A DNA stretch of 64,000 nt from CAWDMN01 sp963803155 (GTDB lineage Bacteria; Acidobacteriota; Terriglobia; Versatilivoradales; Versatilivoraceae). The stretch covers positions 62,001 through 126,000 of the forward strand of contig CAWDMN010000087.1 of the NCBI GenBank assembly GCA_963803155.1, written 5' to 3'. Positions 27,694 to 37,178 of the stretch are shown piece after piece; position 1 is the first letter of the stretch, and each line of letters begins with the position of its first letter. The position numbers and the translations under genes are program-made. The notes beneath the pieces were generated by a model. It worked only from the letters and a program-made list of their open reading frames with translations, was not told where the DNA came from and did not search any database.

Positions 27694-29199
27694 TTAGGCG
27701 GGCTTCTGATGTTCGAAGAGAAGCTGGTAAAGTTTCTCTTGCCGGGCTTGCGCGGTTTGATGAAGTGGCCGATATTGCATTCTGGGGTGAATGAGGGTAC
27801 CCGTGGGGCGAGGCATCGATTCCAAGGCCGAAATCAATCCCAATTTTTCCAGGGCCAACAAAGCCGCGCCGCGGCTGGAAGCTTCAGGACTCGAAGTCAC
27901 CAAAATGGAATGAGCGAGTGCGTCGGCCATGATTTGCACCCACAATTGAGACTGTTCCAGCGCCCCGCCCGTAGCCACAATTTGCGATTCCGTCGGCAGC
28001 ACTTCCGCCAGCCTCGCTCTGATGTTTTCAAAACGGTAAGCCACCGCCTCCATGCCAGCCAGCAGGATATGAGCCGGGCGAGTCTCCAGAGTCATTCCAC
28101 AAATTACTCCGCGGGCAAGTGGATTCCAACCGGTGCTGCGCTCCCCGGCCAGGAACGGGAGCACAGTCAATCCATGAGAAGCCGGCAGGATAGACGCCAG
28201 TTCCGCTTCGAGAGAGGAAAAGCTGGAGTCAATCTGGAGTGACTCTCTTAACCATTGAAAGAAATTGCCGCCATTGCTGAGTGCCCCTCCCATCAAAAAT
28301 CTTTCCCGGTCGACGTGATAGCACCAGAGCCCTTCGGGTATGTGATCGCAGTCACCTCGAAATACCATCCGCATGGCCCCTGAGGTGCCAACCATGAGGG
28401 CAATTTGATCCGAGGAAAAACAGCCGCAGCCGATGTTGCTGCAAGCGCCGTCCCCTAGGGCCGGAAACCATGGGATGGCCCGCAATGCCGGCCAGCGCGT
28501 TGAATAGGGAGAGAGCAGACCTTTGAAGGGATGGTCCATATCGATCAAAGGAGAGAGTCGAGATTCCTGAACCTCCAGAGCTCTCAACAATTCCCCGTCC
28601 CATCGGCATTTTCTTTGGTCCAACAGGCCAGTCCCAGATCCCATTGAAATACTGCAAGCGTGTTTTCCAAAGAGTTTGTAATAAAAATGTTCTCCGATCG
28701 ATCCCCACCAACTGACCCGCTGGAAGATATCCGCCCGTGCTTGGCTGAACCAGAGCAGTTTGGCGGGCAGATAGCTGGGATGAAACAGGCAACCGGTGCG
28801 CTGATGCATGGCATGCGGATCGAACCGGTTCCGCAAAAGCGCGGCGGCAGCGGCGCTGCGGGTGTCGGCCCAAGTCAGGACCGGTGAAAGAGGCAGGCCA
28901 TCGGGGCCAGTCCCCAAAAGACTATGCCAGAAGGTGCTAAAGGCAACTCCCTGAATAAACCGGCAGGCGGTACCGGCTTTTTCCAGAATCTCATCCAAAA
29001 CCTCCACCAATAGCCCGAACAGGAAATCCGCATCGATCTCAATCCCCCCTTCCCCGGAAAGTGCGAAATCGTAATTGCGTCGAGATTCATAGCCGGGCAC
29101 AAGATAGCCTTGAGCGTCAAAGACCAGGCAGCGCAACGAAGAGCTGCCTAAATCGATGGCCAGGATCAGAGGCGAACCAGATGGATGAGAGTCAGGCAT
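27694..29199 (-). CDS. FGGY-family carbohydrate kinase
   Basis: The 501-residue product begins MPDSHPSGSPLILAIDLGSS, giving the N-terminal phosphate-binding motif DLGSSSLRCLVFDAQG. The C-terminal half holds VGTSGAMRMVF and the adenosine-binding ATGGALEQSQLWVQIMADAL. The substrate-side PVLTWADTRS motif is typical of gluconokinase and xylulokinase relatives. The enzyme phosphorylates a pentose, pentulose or aldonate with ATP in the cytoplasm; the substrate cannot be decided. I chose ATG 29199, which has a GGAG site upstream, over a GTG ten codons earlier. It is divergent from the Gfo/Idh/MocA gene, and the two could belong to one sugar pathway. Confidence 0.92.
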   Translation of the reverse strand: MPDSHPSGSPLILAIDLGSSSLRCLVFDAQGYLVPGYESRRNYDFALSGEGGIEIDADFLFGLLVEVLDEILEKAGTACRFIQGVAFSTFWHSLLGTGPDGLPLSPVLTWADTRSAAAAALLRNRFDPHAMHQRTGCLFHPSYLPAKLLWFSQARADIFQRVSWWGSIGEHFYYKLFGKHACSISMGSGTGLLDQRKCRWDGELLRALEVQESRLSPLIDMDHPFKGLLSPYSTRWPALRAIPWFPALGDGACSNIGCGCFSSDQIALMVGTSGAMRMVFRGDCDHIPEGLWCYHVDRERFLMGGALSNGGNFFQWLRESLQIDSSFSSLEAELASILPASHGLTVLPFLAGERSTGWNPLARGVICGMTLETRPAHILLAGMEAVAYRFENIRARLAEVLPTESQIVATGGALEQSQLWVQIMADALAHSILVTSSPEASSRGAALLALEKLGLISALESMPRPTGTLIHPRMQYRPLHQTAQARQEKLYQLLFEHQKPA

Positions 29200-29295
29200 G
29201 GAGAGCTCCACAAGAGATTTTGCTGCCACTGTTCTTATAGGCTAGCTGCGGACGGCTGTCAAATGACAATTGAGCGTAGATTTCAAGAAGAGCCT

Positions 29296-29408
29296 GTAGC
29301 GCCGACTCGTGTTTTTCAACGAGTCTGCGGTTTTTGGCCTTGCATCATTCCCGGTTCAGCGCCTGGCCAGGCTCAATTCCGCAGAGTCAAAAATCGACTC
29401 TGCGCTAC
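29296..29408. repeat. Nested palindromic repeat, family A, copy 2
   Basis: It begins gtagcgccgactcgtgtttt and ends tcgactctgcgctac. Left hairpin gactcgtNNNNNtcaacgagtc, right hairpin gcagagtcaaaaatcgactc, and complementary outer ends. It lies between the divergent FGGY kinase and oxidoreductase genes. Confidence 0.85.
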
Positions 29409-29519
29409 GGTCGCTCTTTACGCGCCTTTAATTGCCCCAAAGCCGACAGTGCGTTGACACCATGCTTTTTATTTTGGTAGCCTTGCTTGTTTGATGTCCA
29501 ACACTGCGAGGTCTCTTCC

Positions 29520-30824
29520 GTGTCTAATACCATTCCAACCACACGTCGTAAATTTTTGGGCCAAATGGCAAAAGGATTGGCCATCTCAGGTTTCCCGCTC
29601 ATGATGCCCGGCTCCGTTTTTGGAAAGGGCGCCGCGACTCCACCGAGTGACCGGATCCGATTGGGATTCATCGGATTGGGGGCGCAGGGAACCTATTTGC
29701 TCCGGAGTTTCTTGGAAGAGGCCGGAACACAAGTTCTGGCCGTTTGTGACGTGGACAGCCAAAAAAGGGCCAGGGGGAGGAAAATCGCTGAAGACTTCTA
29801 TACTCAAAAGAACGGCAAAGAGTCCGGCGCAGGCATCACGGAATATCATGATTTCAGGGAAATCCTGGCTCGACCGGACATTGATGCCGTTGTCGCGGCA
29901 TTGCCTGATCATTGGCATGCCATCCCGGCCATTGAAGCCGCTCGCGCCGGCAAGGATATTTACTGTGAAAAACCGCTGGCCAACAGCATCGGCGAATGCC
30001 GGGCCATGGCTCGGGCCGCACGGCGCATGGGACAAGTATTTCAAACGGGCAGCATGCAGCGGTCCGACGACAAATTCCGCTTCGCCTGTGAATTGGTCCG
30101 GAGTGGTTATATCGGGACCATCAAGCAGGTCACGGTCAATATCGGGGGTCCCCCCGTGGATGTGGATTTGCCCGCTGAACCCGTGCCGGAGTGCCTGGAT
30201 TGGGATCGTTGGCTGGGACCGGCCCCCTGGCGGCCTTTCAGCGCGGTGCTCTCTCCGCCCGTCACTTGGGACGGTTTTCCCAATTGGCGCAAATACTGGG
30301 ACTATGGAGGCGGCGGGATGACCGATTGGGGAGCCCATCATTTTGACATTGCCCAGTGGGGTCTGGGTATGGATGAAAGTGGACCGGTGGAGATATTTCC
30401 TCCCGATGGGAAAGAAATCAAGGTGCTGACTTACCGATATGCCAATGGGGTCACCATGGTCCGTCAAGAAGGAGTCAATGGCGTTCTCTTCGCCGGCACT
30501 GAAGGAAAAGTGGAAGTGAACCGGGGATATTTGCGCACTTGGCCGGACCGCTTGATTCGAGTGCGGCTCAAACCGGGAGATGTTCACCTTTACGAGAGCC
30601 GTAACCATCGGGCCGATTGGCTGAAATGCATCCGCACCCGGTTTCTCCCCATCTGCGATGTGGAAGTAGGATTGAGATCGGCGACTGTATGTCATGCCGG
30701 GAATATTGTCTACAAGCTGAATCGGCCGCTGCGCTGGGATCCCAAAAGGGAGCAATTTGAAAATGATCCTGAGGCCAACCGCTTGCTCTGCCGCCCCTAT
30801 CGAAGCCCTTGGATGCTCAGCTAA
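29520..30824 (+). CDS. Gfo/Idh/MocA-family oxidoreductase with twin-arginine signal
   Basis: The product is 434 residues from a GTG at 29520, preceded by gagg at 29508-29511. The Tat motif TTRRKFLGQMAKGL is followed by a hydrophobic stretch, so the protein is exported folded to the periplasm. The NAD(P)-binding domain begins IRLGFIGLGAQGTYLL. Further hallmarks are LPDHWHAIPAIEAARAGKDI, YCEKPLANSIGECRAM and DWGAHHFDIAQWGLG. Such Tat-exported members are common in Planctomycetes, Verrucomicrobia and Acidobacteria and act on sugars or inositols or are glycosidase-like. An earlier TTG at 29487 would give an 11-residue longer leader. The FGGY kinase is divergent from it. Confidence 0.93.
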   Translation: MSNTIPTTRRKFLGQMAKGLAISGFPLMMPGSVFGKGAATPPSDRIRLGFIGLGAQGTYLLRSFLEEAGTQVLAVCDVDSQKRARGRKIAEDFYTQKNGKESGAGITEYHDFREILARPDIDAVVAALPDHWHAIPAIEAARAGKDIYCEKPLANSIGECRAMARAARRMGQVFQTGSMQRSDDKFRFACELVRSGYIGTIKQVTVNIGGPPVDVDLPAEPVPECLDWDRWLGPAPWRPFSAVLSPPVTWDGFPNWRKYWDYGGGGMTDWGAHHFDIAQWGLGMDESGPVEIFPPDGKEIKVLTYRYANGVTMVRQEGVNGVLFAGTEGKVEVNRGYLRTWPDRLIRVRLKPGDVHLYESRNHRADWLKCIRTRFLPICDVEVGLRSATVCHAGNIVYKLNRPLRWDPKREQFENDPEANRLLCRPYRSPWMLS

Positions 30825-30839
30825 TGCGGGCTGATCCAT

Positions 30840-30926
30840 CAGGTGGGTCGCGCGATTTTCAGCATCGCGCCGCAAGCCAAGCTGGCAAAGCGAACGGGCG
30901 CGGGAGCGCGCGTCCCACCTTGTATC
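30840..30926. repeat. GC-rich hairpin repeat
   Basis: The arms aggtgggtcgcgcg and cgcgcgtcccacctt flank an interior that is partly palindromic. It starts 16 bp after the oxidoreductase stop. It may act as a transcript end, but lacks a T-run. The remaining sequence up to 31190 holds no supported gene. Confidence 0.6.
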
Positions 30927-31190
30927 GCTTTCCAGCCCTTTGCGGTGGGTCGCCCAAACCTTCATGTGGCGACAGCGAGGTTGCCGAACGGATTGCGCTC
31001 CCGCTCATCCGCAACTAGACTTCTCTCTCACTTTTGACTGCACCCCTACTTCATCGACGGTTGCGGTATGGGTTCGATGGCACTATGATAAGGATTCCGG
31101 AAATCCTAAAGCCGAATCATTCGTTATCCAAGAGATCGCGAAGATTTTGTCAGCTACTCAATGAAGGCATAAACTGCCAGGGGAGGGGAC

Positions 31191-31556
31191 ATGGAACCCT
31201 TTGACATCATGAGCGTGGCAATGAAATTTAATGAAAAAATTAACCAGCGAGATGTGGACGGTTTAGCGGAATTGATGACGGAAGACCACACATTCATTGA
31301 CAGTGCGGGAACTCTTACGAAGGGGAAAGCCGCGATGAAAGAGGGCTGGAAAAATTTTATGCAAAAATTTCCGGATTATAGAAATGTCTTCACCTGCGTG
31401 ACAGTTCAGAACGATATTGCTGTGATGGTGGGTTATTCCTCCTGTTCATATAAACTGCTTGCCGGACCCAATGTCTGGACGGCAAAAGTAACGGAGAAAC
31501 AAATCTCCGAATGGAGAGTGTACTGGCTGGACAGCAGATCAATTCAGGAAAACTGA
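31191..31556 (+). CDS. NTF2-like / SnoaL-type small protein
   Basis: The 121-residue product begins MEPFDIMSVAMKFNEKINQR and has the alpha+beta cone pattern of the NTF2 superfamily: ...DVDGLAELMTEDHTFID, then GKAAMKEGWKNFMQKFPDY, then strands ending in ISEWRVYWL. Similar proteins are steroid isomerase-like or polyketide cyclase-like enzymes, or bind small ligands; no catalytic residues can be assigned with confidence. A gggagggga site precedes the ATG at 31191. It stands alone. Confidence 0.83.
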   Translation: MEPFDIMSVAMKFNEKINQRDVDGLAELMTEDHTFIDSAGTLTKGKAAMKEGWKNFMQKFPDYRNVFTCVTVQNDIAVMVGYSSCSYKLLAGPNVWTAKVTEKQISEWRVYWLDSRSIQEN

Positions 31557-31735
31557 CCTCCGCATTTTTATCCGCCAATTTATTGATGGGCCTTTCACGG
31601 CCATATGGAACCAGTGCCAAAAACCGGTGAGATACTGAGCCAGAGAGGATTAAAGGAAGCGTTGAATCCTTCTGGAAATCGATTGGAAAGATTTCGGGAT
31701 GGCTCATTCCGCAGATTCCAACAAACAAGGGGCGC

Positions 31736-31930
31736 TTGGGCATCGCAAATAAAATACCAGTTCAAAAATCCCCTTATATCCCCGAACTCAATCCGGCCGG
31801 GCATGTTTGGGACTACTTGCGGGAATATGCTTTTGGCAATGCCACTTTTGACTTTCTGGACGAAGTCGAAAAAAGACTTTGCCGCGATTTGAAAAACTTC
31901 ATCAACAACTCCAGCTCGTCCACTCCATGA
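31736..31930 (+). pseudogene. Remnant of an IS630-type transposase, C-terminal end
   Basis: A stretch encodes SPYIPELNPAGHVWDYLREY followed by AFGNATFDFLDEVEKRL and KNFINN. This is the end of the DDE domain of IS630-family transposases (the PELNPxEHxW motif with its third acidic residue region). Only about 60 residues remain and the N-terminal catalytic part is missing, so it is a degenerate fragment. A weak upstream stretch at 31610-31740 may be more of the same element in another frame. Confidence 0.7.
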
Positions 31931-31995
31931 CCTGCTTCGATTGGTTGAAACCTCTATGTATGACGTATAATTAGTATAAGGCATATGAGTTTCTG

Positions 31996-32046
31996 AACGC
32001 GCGACAGGAAACATCCTCCGGACATTTCCTGTCGCGCGTTTTTTTA
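31996..32046 (+). terminator. Strong Rho-independent terminator
   Basis: The stem aacgcgcgacaggaaa pairs with tttcctgtcgcgcgtt across a short loop and is followed by a run of T at 32039-32046. No T-run exists on the other strand. It would end rightward transcripts from the NTF2-like gene or the IS630 remnant before the convergent rmuC gene. Confidence 0.85.
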
Positions 32047-32084
32047 TGCTTGGCCTAGGTTCTGAGAAGTAATGTTTTGGGCCA

Positions 32085-33629
32085 TCATTCAGGCGAGTCT
32101 GAGTTGTCCGGCAGCGCTTGCCGTTCCGCGGTTTGAAGCGATCGAGGGACGGTGTCGATCACTTCCAATTCAGGCAATTCTTCTTTGGCCGTAGCCCCCA
32201 ACTCTTTGAATTTTCTGACGGTCACCAGAACGCGGGATTCCATTGATCCCACCAACTTGTTATAAGTGGAAACGCATTTGTCCAGGCTGGATCCCATATC
32301 CGCAAAATAGTTCACCAGCGTAGCCACCCGGTCATACAGCATGTTCCCGAGTTCCTTGATCTTCTGGGCGTTGGAAGTAATGGCTTCCTGACGCCATCCA
32401 TATCCCACCGTCAGCAGCAACGGAATGAGATTAGAGGGAGTGGCGATGATGACCCGCTGATTGACCCCTTCTTCAAATAGCTGCGGAGCCAATTCCACCG
32501 CGGCGGAATAAAAAGCTTCGCCCGGAATGAACATGATGACAAATTCAGGGGTGGTTTCAAATTGCTCCCAGTAAGATTTGCTGCTCAATTTTTGCAGGTG
32601 GGTGCGGATATGGCGCACATGAGATTCCAGGCAGTTTCTTTTTTGTTCATCGTCAGCCGCTTCGAGCGATTCCAGGTAAGCGTGCAGAGGGACCTTGGAA
32701 TCCACCACCAGGATTTTGCCTCCGGGCAGACGGACTACCATGTCAGGGCGCTGTCTGCCGGTTTCGGTCTCCACTTGAATCTGCTCTTCAAAATCGCAAT
32801 ACGGGCTCATGCCGGCCACTTCCACCACCCGCCGCAGCGTGAATTCACCCCATCGTCCCCGCACATGTGGAGTTCGAAGGGCTTTTACCAAATTTCCAGT
32901 CTCCCGCTGCAGCTGTTGTTGAGAGTTAAACAGCGATTGAACCTGCTCGGTCAATCGGCCATAAGCTTCCTGGCGGGAGCCTTCGATGGCTTGAATCTGC
33001 TTGTCGTACTTTTCCAGGGTCTCCCGCACCGGGGTGATCAGTCCCTCCACGGCTTTTTGCCGCTGCTCAAGATCCTGGCGCGCATCGGATTGATATCTTT
33101 CCAAGGTAGTCCGGGCCAACGTCAAAAAAGCCTGATTGTTGCTCTTGAGGGCGTCAGCGGAAAGAGAATTGAAAGCTTCTTTTAGCTGCGTGGCGGCTTC
33201 ACTCAACAAAGCCAGCTTTTCCGCGGCATTCTTCTTTTCATTGTCCAGCAAGGTTTCCAACTCGCGAATTCGACTCCGATCGTTGGAGATTTGACCCTGC
33301 AATACTCCCAAATCATTTTCCTGAGCGGTGATTTTTGCCTGAAGTTCCGGCAAACGCTCCGCCAGGGCGGCGGCGGCGGCGCGGCCTTCTTTTTCCTGCA
33401 TTAGCTGGATCTGCCATTCTCCGAGACGGGACTCCAATTCAGCGGCGCGCTTGCGGGTTTCCTCCAGCTCGACCGAACGCTGGCTTGCCTTTTCTTGGAG
33501 GGTGGCTAATTCCCCTTGAATCCGCAGGCGCACCTCTGCCAGAAGCCGGTCCCGCTGGATTTTGCAATAAAGCCAGGTGAGTGCGCCTCCCGCGAACACT
33601 CCGATCAACATCCAAAAAATTGGATCCAT
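32085..33629 (-). CDS. rmuC: DNA recombination protein RmuC
   Basis: The 514-residue product has one N-terminal membrane segment (MDPIFWMLIGVFAGGALTWL), a long charged coiled coil at about residues 25-200, and the nuclease-like RmuC domain at about 220-440. That domain includes VRGRWGEFTLRRVVEVAGMS, then ILVVDSKVPLHAYLE and FVIMFIPGEAFYSAAVE. RmuC proteins limit recombination at inverted repeats and are thought to belong to the PD-(D/E)XK nuclease fold. A gagg site lies just upstream of the ATG at 33629. The DNA around it is notably rich in inverted repeats, the substrate type linked to this protein. Confidence 0.95.
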   Translation of the reverse strand: MDPIFWMLIGVFAGGALTWLYCKIQRDRLLAEVRLRIQGELATLQEKASQRSVELEETRKRAAELESRLGEWQIQLMQEKEGRAAAAALAERLPELQAKITAQENDLGVLQGQISNDRSRIRELETLLDNEKKNAAEKLALLSEAATQLKEAFNSLSADALKSNNQAFLTLARTTLERYQSDARQDLEQRQKAVEGLITPVRETLEKYDKQIQAIEGSRQEAYGRLTEQVQSLFNSQQQLQRETGNLVKALRTPHVRGRWGEFTLRRVVEVAGMSPYCDFEEQIQVETETGRQRPDMVVRLPGGKILVVDSKVPLHAYLESLEAADDEQKRNCLESHVRHIRTHLQKLSSKSYWEQFETTPEFVIMFIPGEAFYSAAVELAPQLFEEGVNQRVIIATPSNLIPLLLTVGYGWRQEAITSNAQKIKELGNMLYDRVATLVNYFADMGSSLDKCVSTYNKLVGSMESRVLVTVRKFKELGATAKEELPELEVIDTVPRSLQTAERQALPDNSDSPE

Positions 33630-33716
33630 AAATCCTCTTTCCCATGAAAGATTGCCGGTATGAGATTAGCTGAATTAGACCAGACAGACAAGGAGGAGAT
33701 TAGGGGATAGGAGATT

Positions 33717-33780
33717 GTAACGCAGACTCATACTTTTCAACGAGTCCGCGGCTTTTGGCGGGTGCAATTCAAAGCGCGAC
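33717..33780. repeat. Nested palindromic repeat, family A, half copy
   Basis: Only the left half of the family is present: gtaacgcagactcatacttt then tcaacgagtccgcggctttt. The right half with the second hairpin is replaced by the GC-rich element that follows. Confidence 0.7.
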
Positions 33781-33810
33781 AGGATAGAGAGTGCACCAAG
33801 GGATGGAATG

Positions 33811-33917
33811 CACGGGAGGGCGAGCCTCCCGGCGAGCCACCTGTGAAGATGACCTCCGCTCGGCTCGGCGGGAGCCTCGCCCTCCCACACGGTTATTTTC
33901 TTCGGAGCCACTCATGC
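33811..33917. repeat. GC-rich hairpin repeat, family B, copy 1, with family C right end
   Basis: Inverted arms gggagggcgagcctccc and gggagcctcgccctccc form a strong stem. The 22-bp block at 33861-33882 recurs exactly at 45401-45422. The right end, ggttattttcttcggagcca and then ctcatgcca, matches the ends of the family C repeats at 14623 and 26818. A short GACGAAGTCACCC palindrome follows at 33933-33966. Confidence 0.72.
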
Positions 33918-34057
33918 CAGCGTCACTGGCACCGCGCGAGTGTGACGAAGTCACCCTTCGCGCGTCGCTTGGCTAGCCTCGCCTTCCGAGCCAGCGTGCA
34001 CGGAGTGCCCGCTCCACCTTTGCCCAAATTTGATTTTCTAGGGAGCTTTGGCCGCGT

Positions 34058-35158
34058 TTATTGAAGCATGGTCCGGCCGGTCATGGTTTTGGGAGTGCTG
34101 AAGAAATCGTGGATCACCTGGCGGGCCGCCGGCAAATCGGCACAACGATTGATCTGCACTTGCAAGTAATGTCCGAAGAAAAGCCATTTGTGTCCCCAGG
34201 CCAGGAAGAGCTTCAGACGGGGCATAAGCTCATCCGCCGCAAAGTGGCATTCCAGTTGATCGCAAAAAAAGAGCAGGGCCCGATAGTATTCCCGGCCCTC
34301 TTCTTCAGGAGATTGCGGAGCTGATTCCCCCTCCCGCCCCGCCGGAGGAGGCCATCCCCAGGCTTCGCCCACTTGCCAGAAAATCCAGGGACGGGCCGTC
34401 ACCGCCCGCGCCAACATGATGCCATCACAATCCGTCTCCCGCATTCGGCCCAAAACATCGGAGGCTTCCTGGATGTCGCCATTCCCCACCACCGGGATGT
34501 TCACTTTTTCCCGAACCTTGGCGATGTAGTCCCAATTCGCCAAGCCGCGCCGCCACTGGGATTGAAAGCGCGGATGGACCGTCACCCAATCGGCGCCAGC
34601 CTCTTCCAACATCCGCACAAATTCGATCAAGTAGCCAGGGTCATCCTTGAGGCCGGTCCGGAGCTTGACGGAGAGTGGAAGCACGGTGGAGGATCGGGTG
34701 AAACGAATTACCTGTTCCGCATATCGGATATCTCCCATCAAGGCCACTCCCCAATTGTGTTTGAGGATCTTGCTGACAGGGCACCCCATGTTGATGTCAA
34801 TTCCCGCGGGCCTCATTTCTTTTAAATTGTCGATGGACTGGGCAATGGGTTGAGCCTCATTTCCCAGCAACTGAGGAATCAAATTATCTTCCCCGGGCGC
34901 AGTGCGAGTCTGGGGAGTAGCCCCCACAATCTCATTGGGCAGGAGCCGAGTGGATAGCATTTCCGTGAATAATACCGTGCTGGCGCCCTCCGGCAGATAG
35001 GACCGAACCAACTGCCGCAATGCGACATGCGACAATCCGGCCATCGGAGCAAAAATCAGCGGGAAATTGATTCGCTGGCCATGACCGAAGGTTAGTGGGA
35101 AAAAACGGTTCTGTTCAGACAGTTCCTTCTTAAGCGCGAAGTTGGCAAGGCATTGCAT
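34058..35158 (-). CDS. tRNA-dihydrouridine synthase
   Basis: The 366-residue product has the FMN-binding TIM barrel of Dus enzymes. FAPMAGLSHVALRQLV opens the barrel; INMGCPVSKILKHNWGVALM contains the catalytic cysteine; VKLRTGLKD, WVTVHPRFQSQ and IPVVGNGDIQ are FMN- and tRNA-binding segments. The enzyme reduces uridine to dihydrouridine in the D loop of tRNA with NADPH. The closest subgroup appears to be the DusB/Dus general bacterial one, but I do not assign a number. An AGGAG lies about 11 nt upstream of the ATG. Confidence 0.93.
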   Translation of the reverse strand: MQCLANFALKKELSEQNRFFPLTFGHGQRINFPLIFAPMAGLSHVALRQLVRSYLPEGASTVLFTEMLSTRLLPNEIVGATPQTRTAPGEDNLIPQLLGNEAQPIAQSIDNLKEMRPAGIDINMGCPVSKILKHNWGVALMGDIRYAEQVIRFTRSSTVLPLSVKLRTGLKDDPGYLIEFVRMLEEAGADWVTVHPRFQSQWRRGLANWDYIAKVREKVNIPVVGNGDIQEASDVLGRMRETDCDGIMLARAVTARPWIFWQVGEAWGWPPPAGREGESAPQSPEEEGREYYRALLFFCDQLECHFAADELMPRLKLFLAWGHKWLFFGHYLQVQINRCADLPAARQVIHDFFSTPKTMTGRTMLQ

Positions 35159-35298
35159 AAAACCACGACTCCTGGAACAACAACCGCAATTTTAACACGT
35201 AGCTCAAAACATACAGGCAGGTTTTATCCGCAGCAATGAATGGCAGAACAAACCGCGTGGCAAGAGTAAAGAAGGGAAGATTCGGTGGCGGGGGAGTT

Positions 35299-35339
35299 TT
35301 TTCGGCCGCGGATCAACTAGTAAAATCCGTGGCCGAAAA
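35299..35339. repeat. Isolated hairpin, 15-bp arms
   Basis: ttttcggccgcggat at 35299-35313 is inverted at 35325-35339 (atccgtggccgaaaa) with one G-T pair. It lies downstream of the small beta-barrel gene and has no T-run on that strand, so it is not a classic terminator. A short direct repeat (ctgaccact, tcactgaccacc) follows at about 35361-35387. Confidence 0.55.
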
Positions 35340-35392
35340 TTTCAAGTGGGTCAACCGCAGACCACTGACCACTAATCACTGACCACCTGTTT

Positions 35393-35938
35393 TCAAAACC
35401 TGAACCCCGCTCCCACAGTCATGAGCAATTCATTGGAAGAACCCGAGCTGCGCTTGATCCAAAGGTTGCCGATGTCAAAACGGATAAAAGTATGCCGGTA
35501 GGGATACAACTCGAATCCACCGCCAAAATTCAGGGCAAAATGAGATTGCGGGGAGGTGCAATAGGGATTTCCCGTAACGGCCGCGCAGTTCGCATCATAT
35601 TCATTGGAAAAGTGGACGAACCCAGGGCTGATCTTGGTGAAAAGTCCTACCGTTTCGGTTCGGGTCCCTATCTTCAAGCCAAAGAGGCCCAGCCGCTTCA
35701 TGCCTTCAAAAAACCGATCTTGAAAATAGTCGGAATATTCAACTTCCGCGGTCATCAAGGAGTTGAGATTGACTCCAAAGCGCCCTCCGAATCCGGAATT
35801 GCGGTATCCGGTTGTCAACATCGAATAGTGTCCACCGAGTTCAAATTTTGTATCATCGGATTGTGCCCGCAACGGAACGGACCCGGAGGCAAGCACCAGG
35901 AGCATCCCCACAACAAAACATACAGCTTTGCGCAACAT
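35393..35938 (-). CDS. Small outer-membrane beta-barrel protein
   Basis: The product is 181 residues from the ATG at 35938, where aaggagg lies directly upstream. The signal peptide is MLRKAVCFVVGMLLVLASGS followed by VPLRAQ. The mature part alternates short amphipathic strands typical of 8-stranded barrels (KFELGGHYSMLTTGYRNSGF, GGRFGVNLNSLMTAEVEYSD) and ends in GAGFRF with a terminal phenylalanine. Ligand and role are unknown. Two cysteines in NCAAVTGNPYC probably form a disulphide in an outer loop. Confidence 0.85.
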   Translation of the reverse strand: MLRKAVCFVVGMLLVLASGSVPLRAQSDDTKFELGGHYSMLTTGYRNSGFGGRFGVNLNSLMTAEVEYSDYFQDRFFEGMKRLGLFGLKIGTRTETVGLFTKISPGFVHFSNEYDANCAAVTGNPYCTSPQSHFALNFGGGFELYPYRHTFIRFDIGNLWIKRSSGSSNELLMTVGAGFRF

Positions 35939-36199
35939 TGAGTCCTCCTTATTCATCGATCACAACTGACTTTTTTGATTCTGGAACTGTTCGGAAAGGT
36001 TGCCTCCGCTTCATGCAGGATTTTGCACATTACACGGACGGATGGGAAAGCCCATGAATACTCCAAGATCCAAAGGGCGTGTGATGAGACCTCGCTGTTT
36101 TCTCGGGGCGGGGTTGTTTGGCTCAGTGAAAATGGCCGAGTGGAGCCGAATTCCCGCTTATCAGGTAATTGGCGAAGAGATAGAGGAATATTCGATTTC

Positions 36200-37057
36200 T
36201 CAGCGATTAATCCAGCGGTCCAGACCGACGGCCATAAACAGCAGCAGGCTGATGAAGCCATTAACCGTGAAAAATGCGGCATTGATTTTGGAAAGGTCGT
36301 TGGGGCGCACCAGCAGGTGTTCGTAGCAGAGGAGGACGGCTACCAGGAAAATACCGCCCAGGCTGATCCAGCTCAAATGGGCCAGCCAAAGGAGCGCCAG
36401 CAATGTCAGCACCATCAGGGCATGCAGTCCGGAGGAAATCCGCAAGGCCGGGGCAATCCCATAGCGGCGCGGAATGGAGTATAGTCCCCTCCGTTGATCG
36501 TAATCGACATCCTGGCAGGAATAGAGAATATCGAATCCGGCAGTCCAGAGAATGACGGCAAGACCAATCAGACCGGGGAGCCAGTGGAACTCTCCCTTCA
36601 GCGCAATCCAGGCTCCCAACGGAGCCATTCCCAGACAAAACCCCAGGACCAGATGGGAAAAACTGGTGAACCGCTTGGTATAAGAATAGAAAAATAAAAT
36701 CCCCAATACCAGGAAAGAAAGCCAAAAGCACAGCGAATTGAGTTGGAGAGATGCCACGACAAAAATCAGACTGGAGGCCAGAGTGAAAGCGGAAACATAG
36801 CCAAAACTAATCTGTCCGGTGGGGAGGGCGCGGCTATTGGTACGCGGATTTTCCGCGTCAATGTGACGGTCCACAATCCGGTTGAAAGCCATGGCTGCGC
36901 TGCGAGCTCCCACCATGGCCACAACGATCCAAGCCAGTTTTTTCCAGGAAAAATTTTCCTCGGCCGCCAGAACCACGCTAATCAAAGCAAATGGAAGCGC
37001 AAAAATCGAGTGTTCGAACTTGATCATTTCCAGGGTAAGACGAAGTTTTCTAAACAT
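36200..37057 (-). CDS. ubiA: UbiA-family prenyltransferase
   Basis: The 285-residue protein has eight or nine hydrophobic segments and both aspartate-rich motifs of UbiA enzymes: NRIVDRHIDAENPRTNSRAL in the second-third helix loop and DILYSCQDVDYDQRRGLYSI in the sixth-seventh. It transfers an isoprenoid chain to an aromatic acid in the inner membrane. It lies downstream of ubiX on the same strand. In quinone synthesis by the futalosine route, a UbiA-like enzyme (MqnP) and UbiX/UbiD-type decarboxylation enzymes are used, so menaquinone synthesis by that route is as likely as ubiquinone. The gene symbol is used in the family sense. Confidence 0.92.
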   Translation of the reverse strand: MFRKLRLTLEMIKFEHSIFALPFALISVVLAAEENFSWKKLAWIVVAMVGARSAAMAFNRIVDRHIDAENPRTNSRALPTGQISFGYVSAFTLASSLIFVVASLQLNSLCFWLSFLVLGILFFYSYTKRFTSFSHLVLGFCLGMAPLGAWIALKGEFHWLPGLIGLAVILWTAGFDILYSCQDVDYDQRRGLYSIPRRYGIAPALRISSGLHALMVLTLLALLWLAHLSWISLGGIFLVAVLLCYEHLLVRPNDLSKINAAFFTVNGFISLLLFMAVGLDRWINR

Positions 37058-37178
37058 GCGTGCAGGCCAATCCGATATCCGCTAAGTGCAGGACAACAAA
37101 AAATGATGCCGCTGATGCTCCCACGAATATGTCCAGCACTCTGCAGCCGAGAGCCATCCTGGGAGCACCACTCTTCAA

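Noticed and set aside
35299..35339. Hairpin after the small beta-barrel gene as a Rho-independent terminator
   Set aside because: There is no T-run following the stem on the coding strand.
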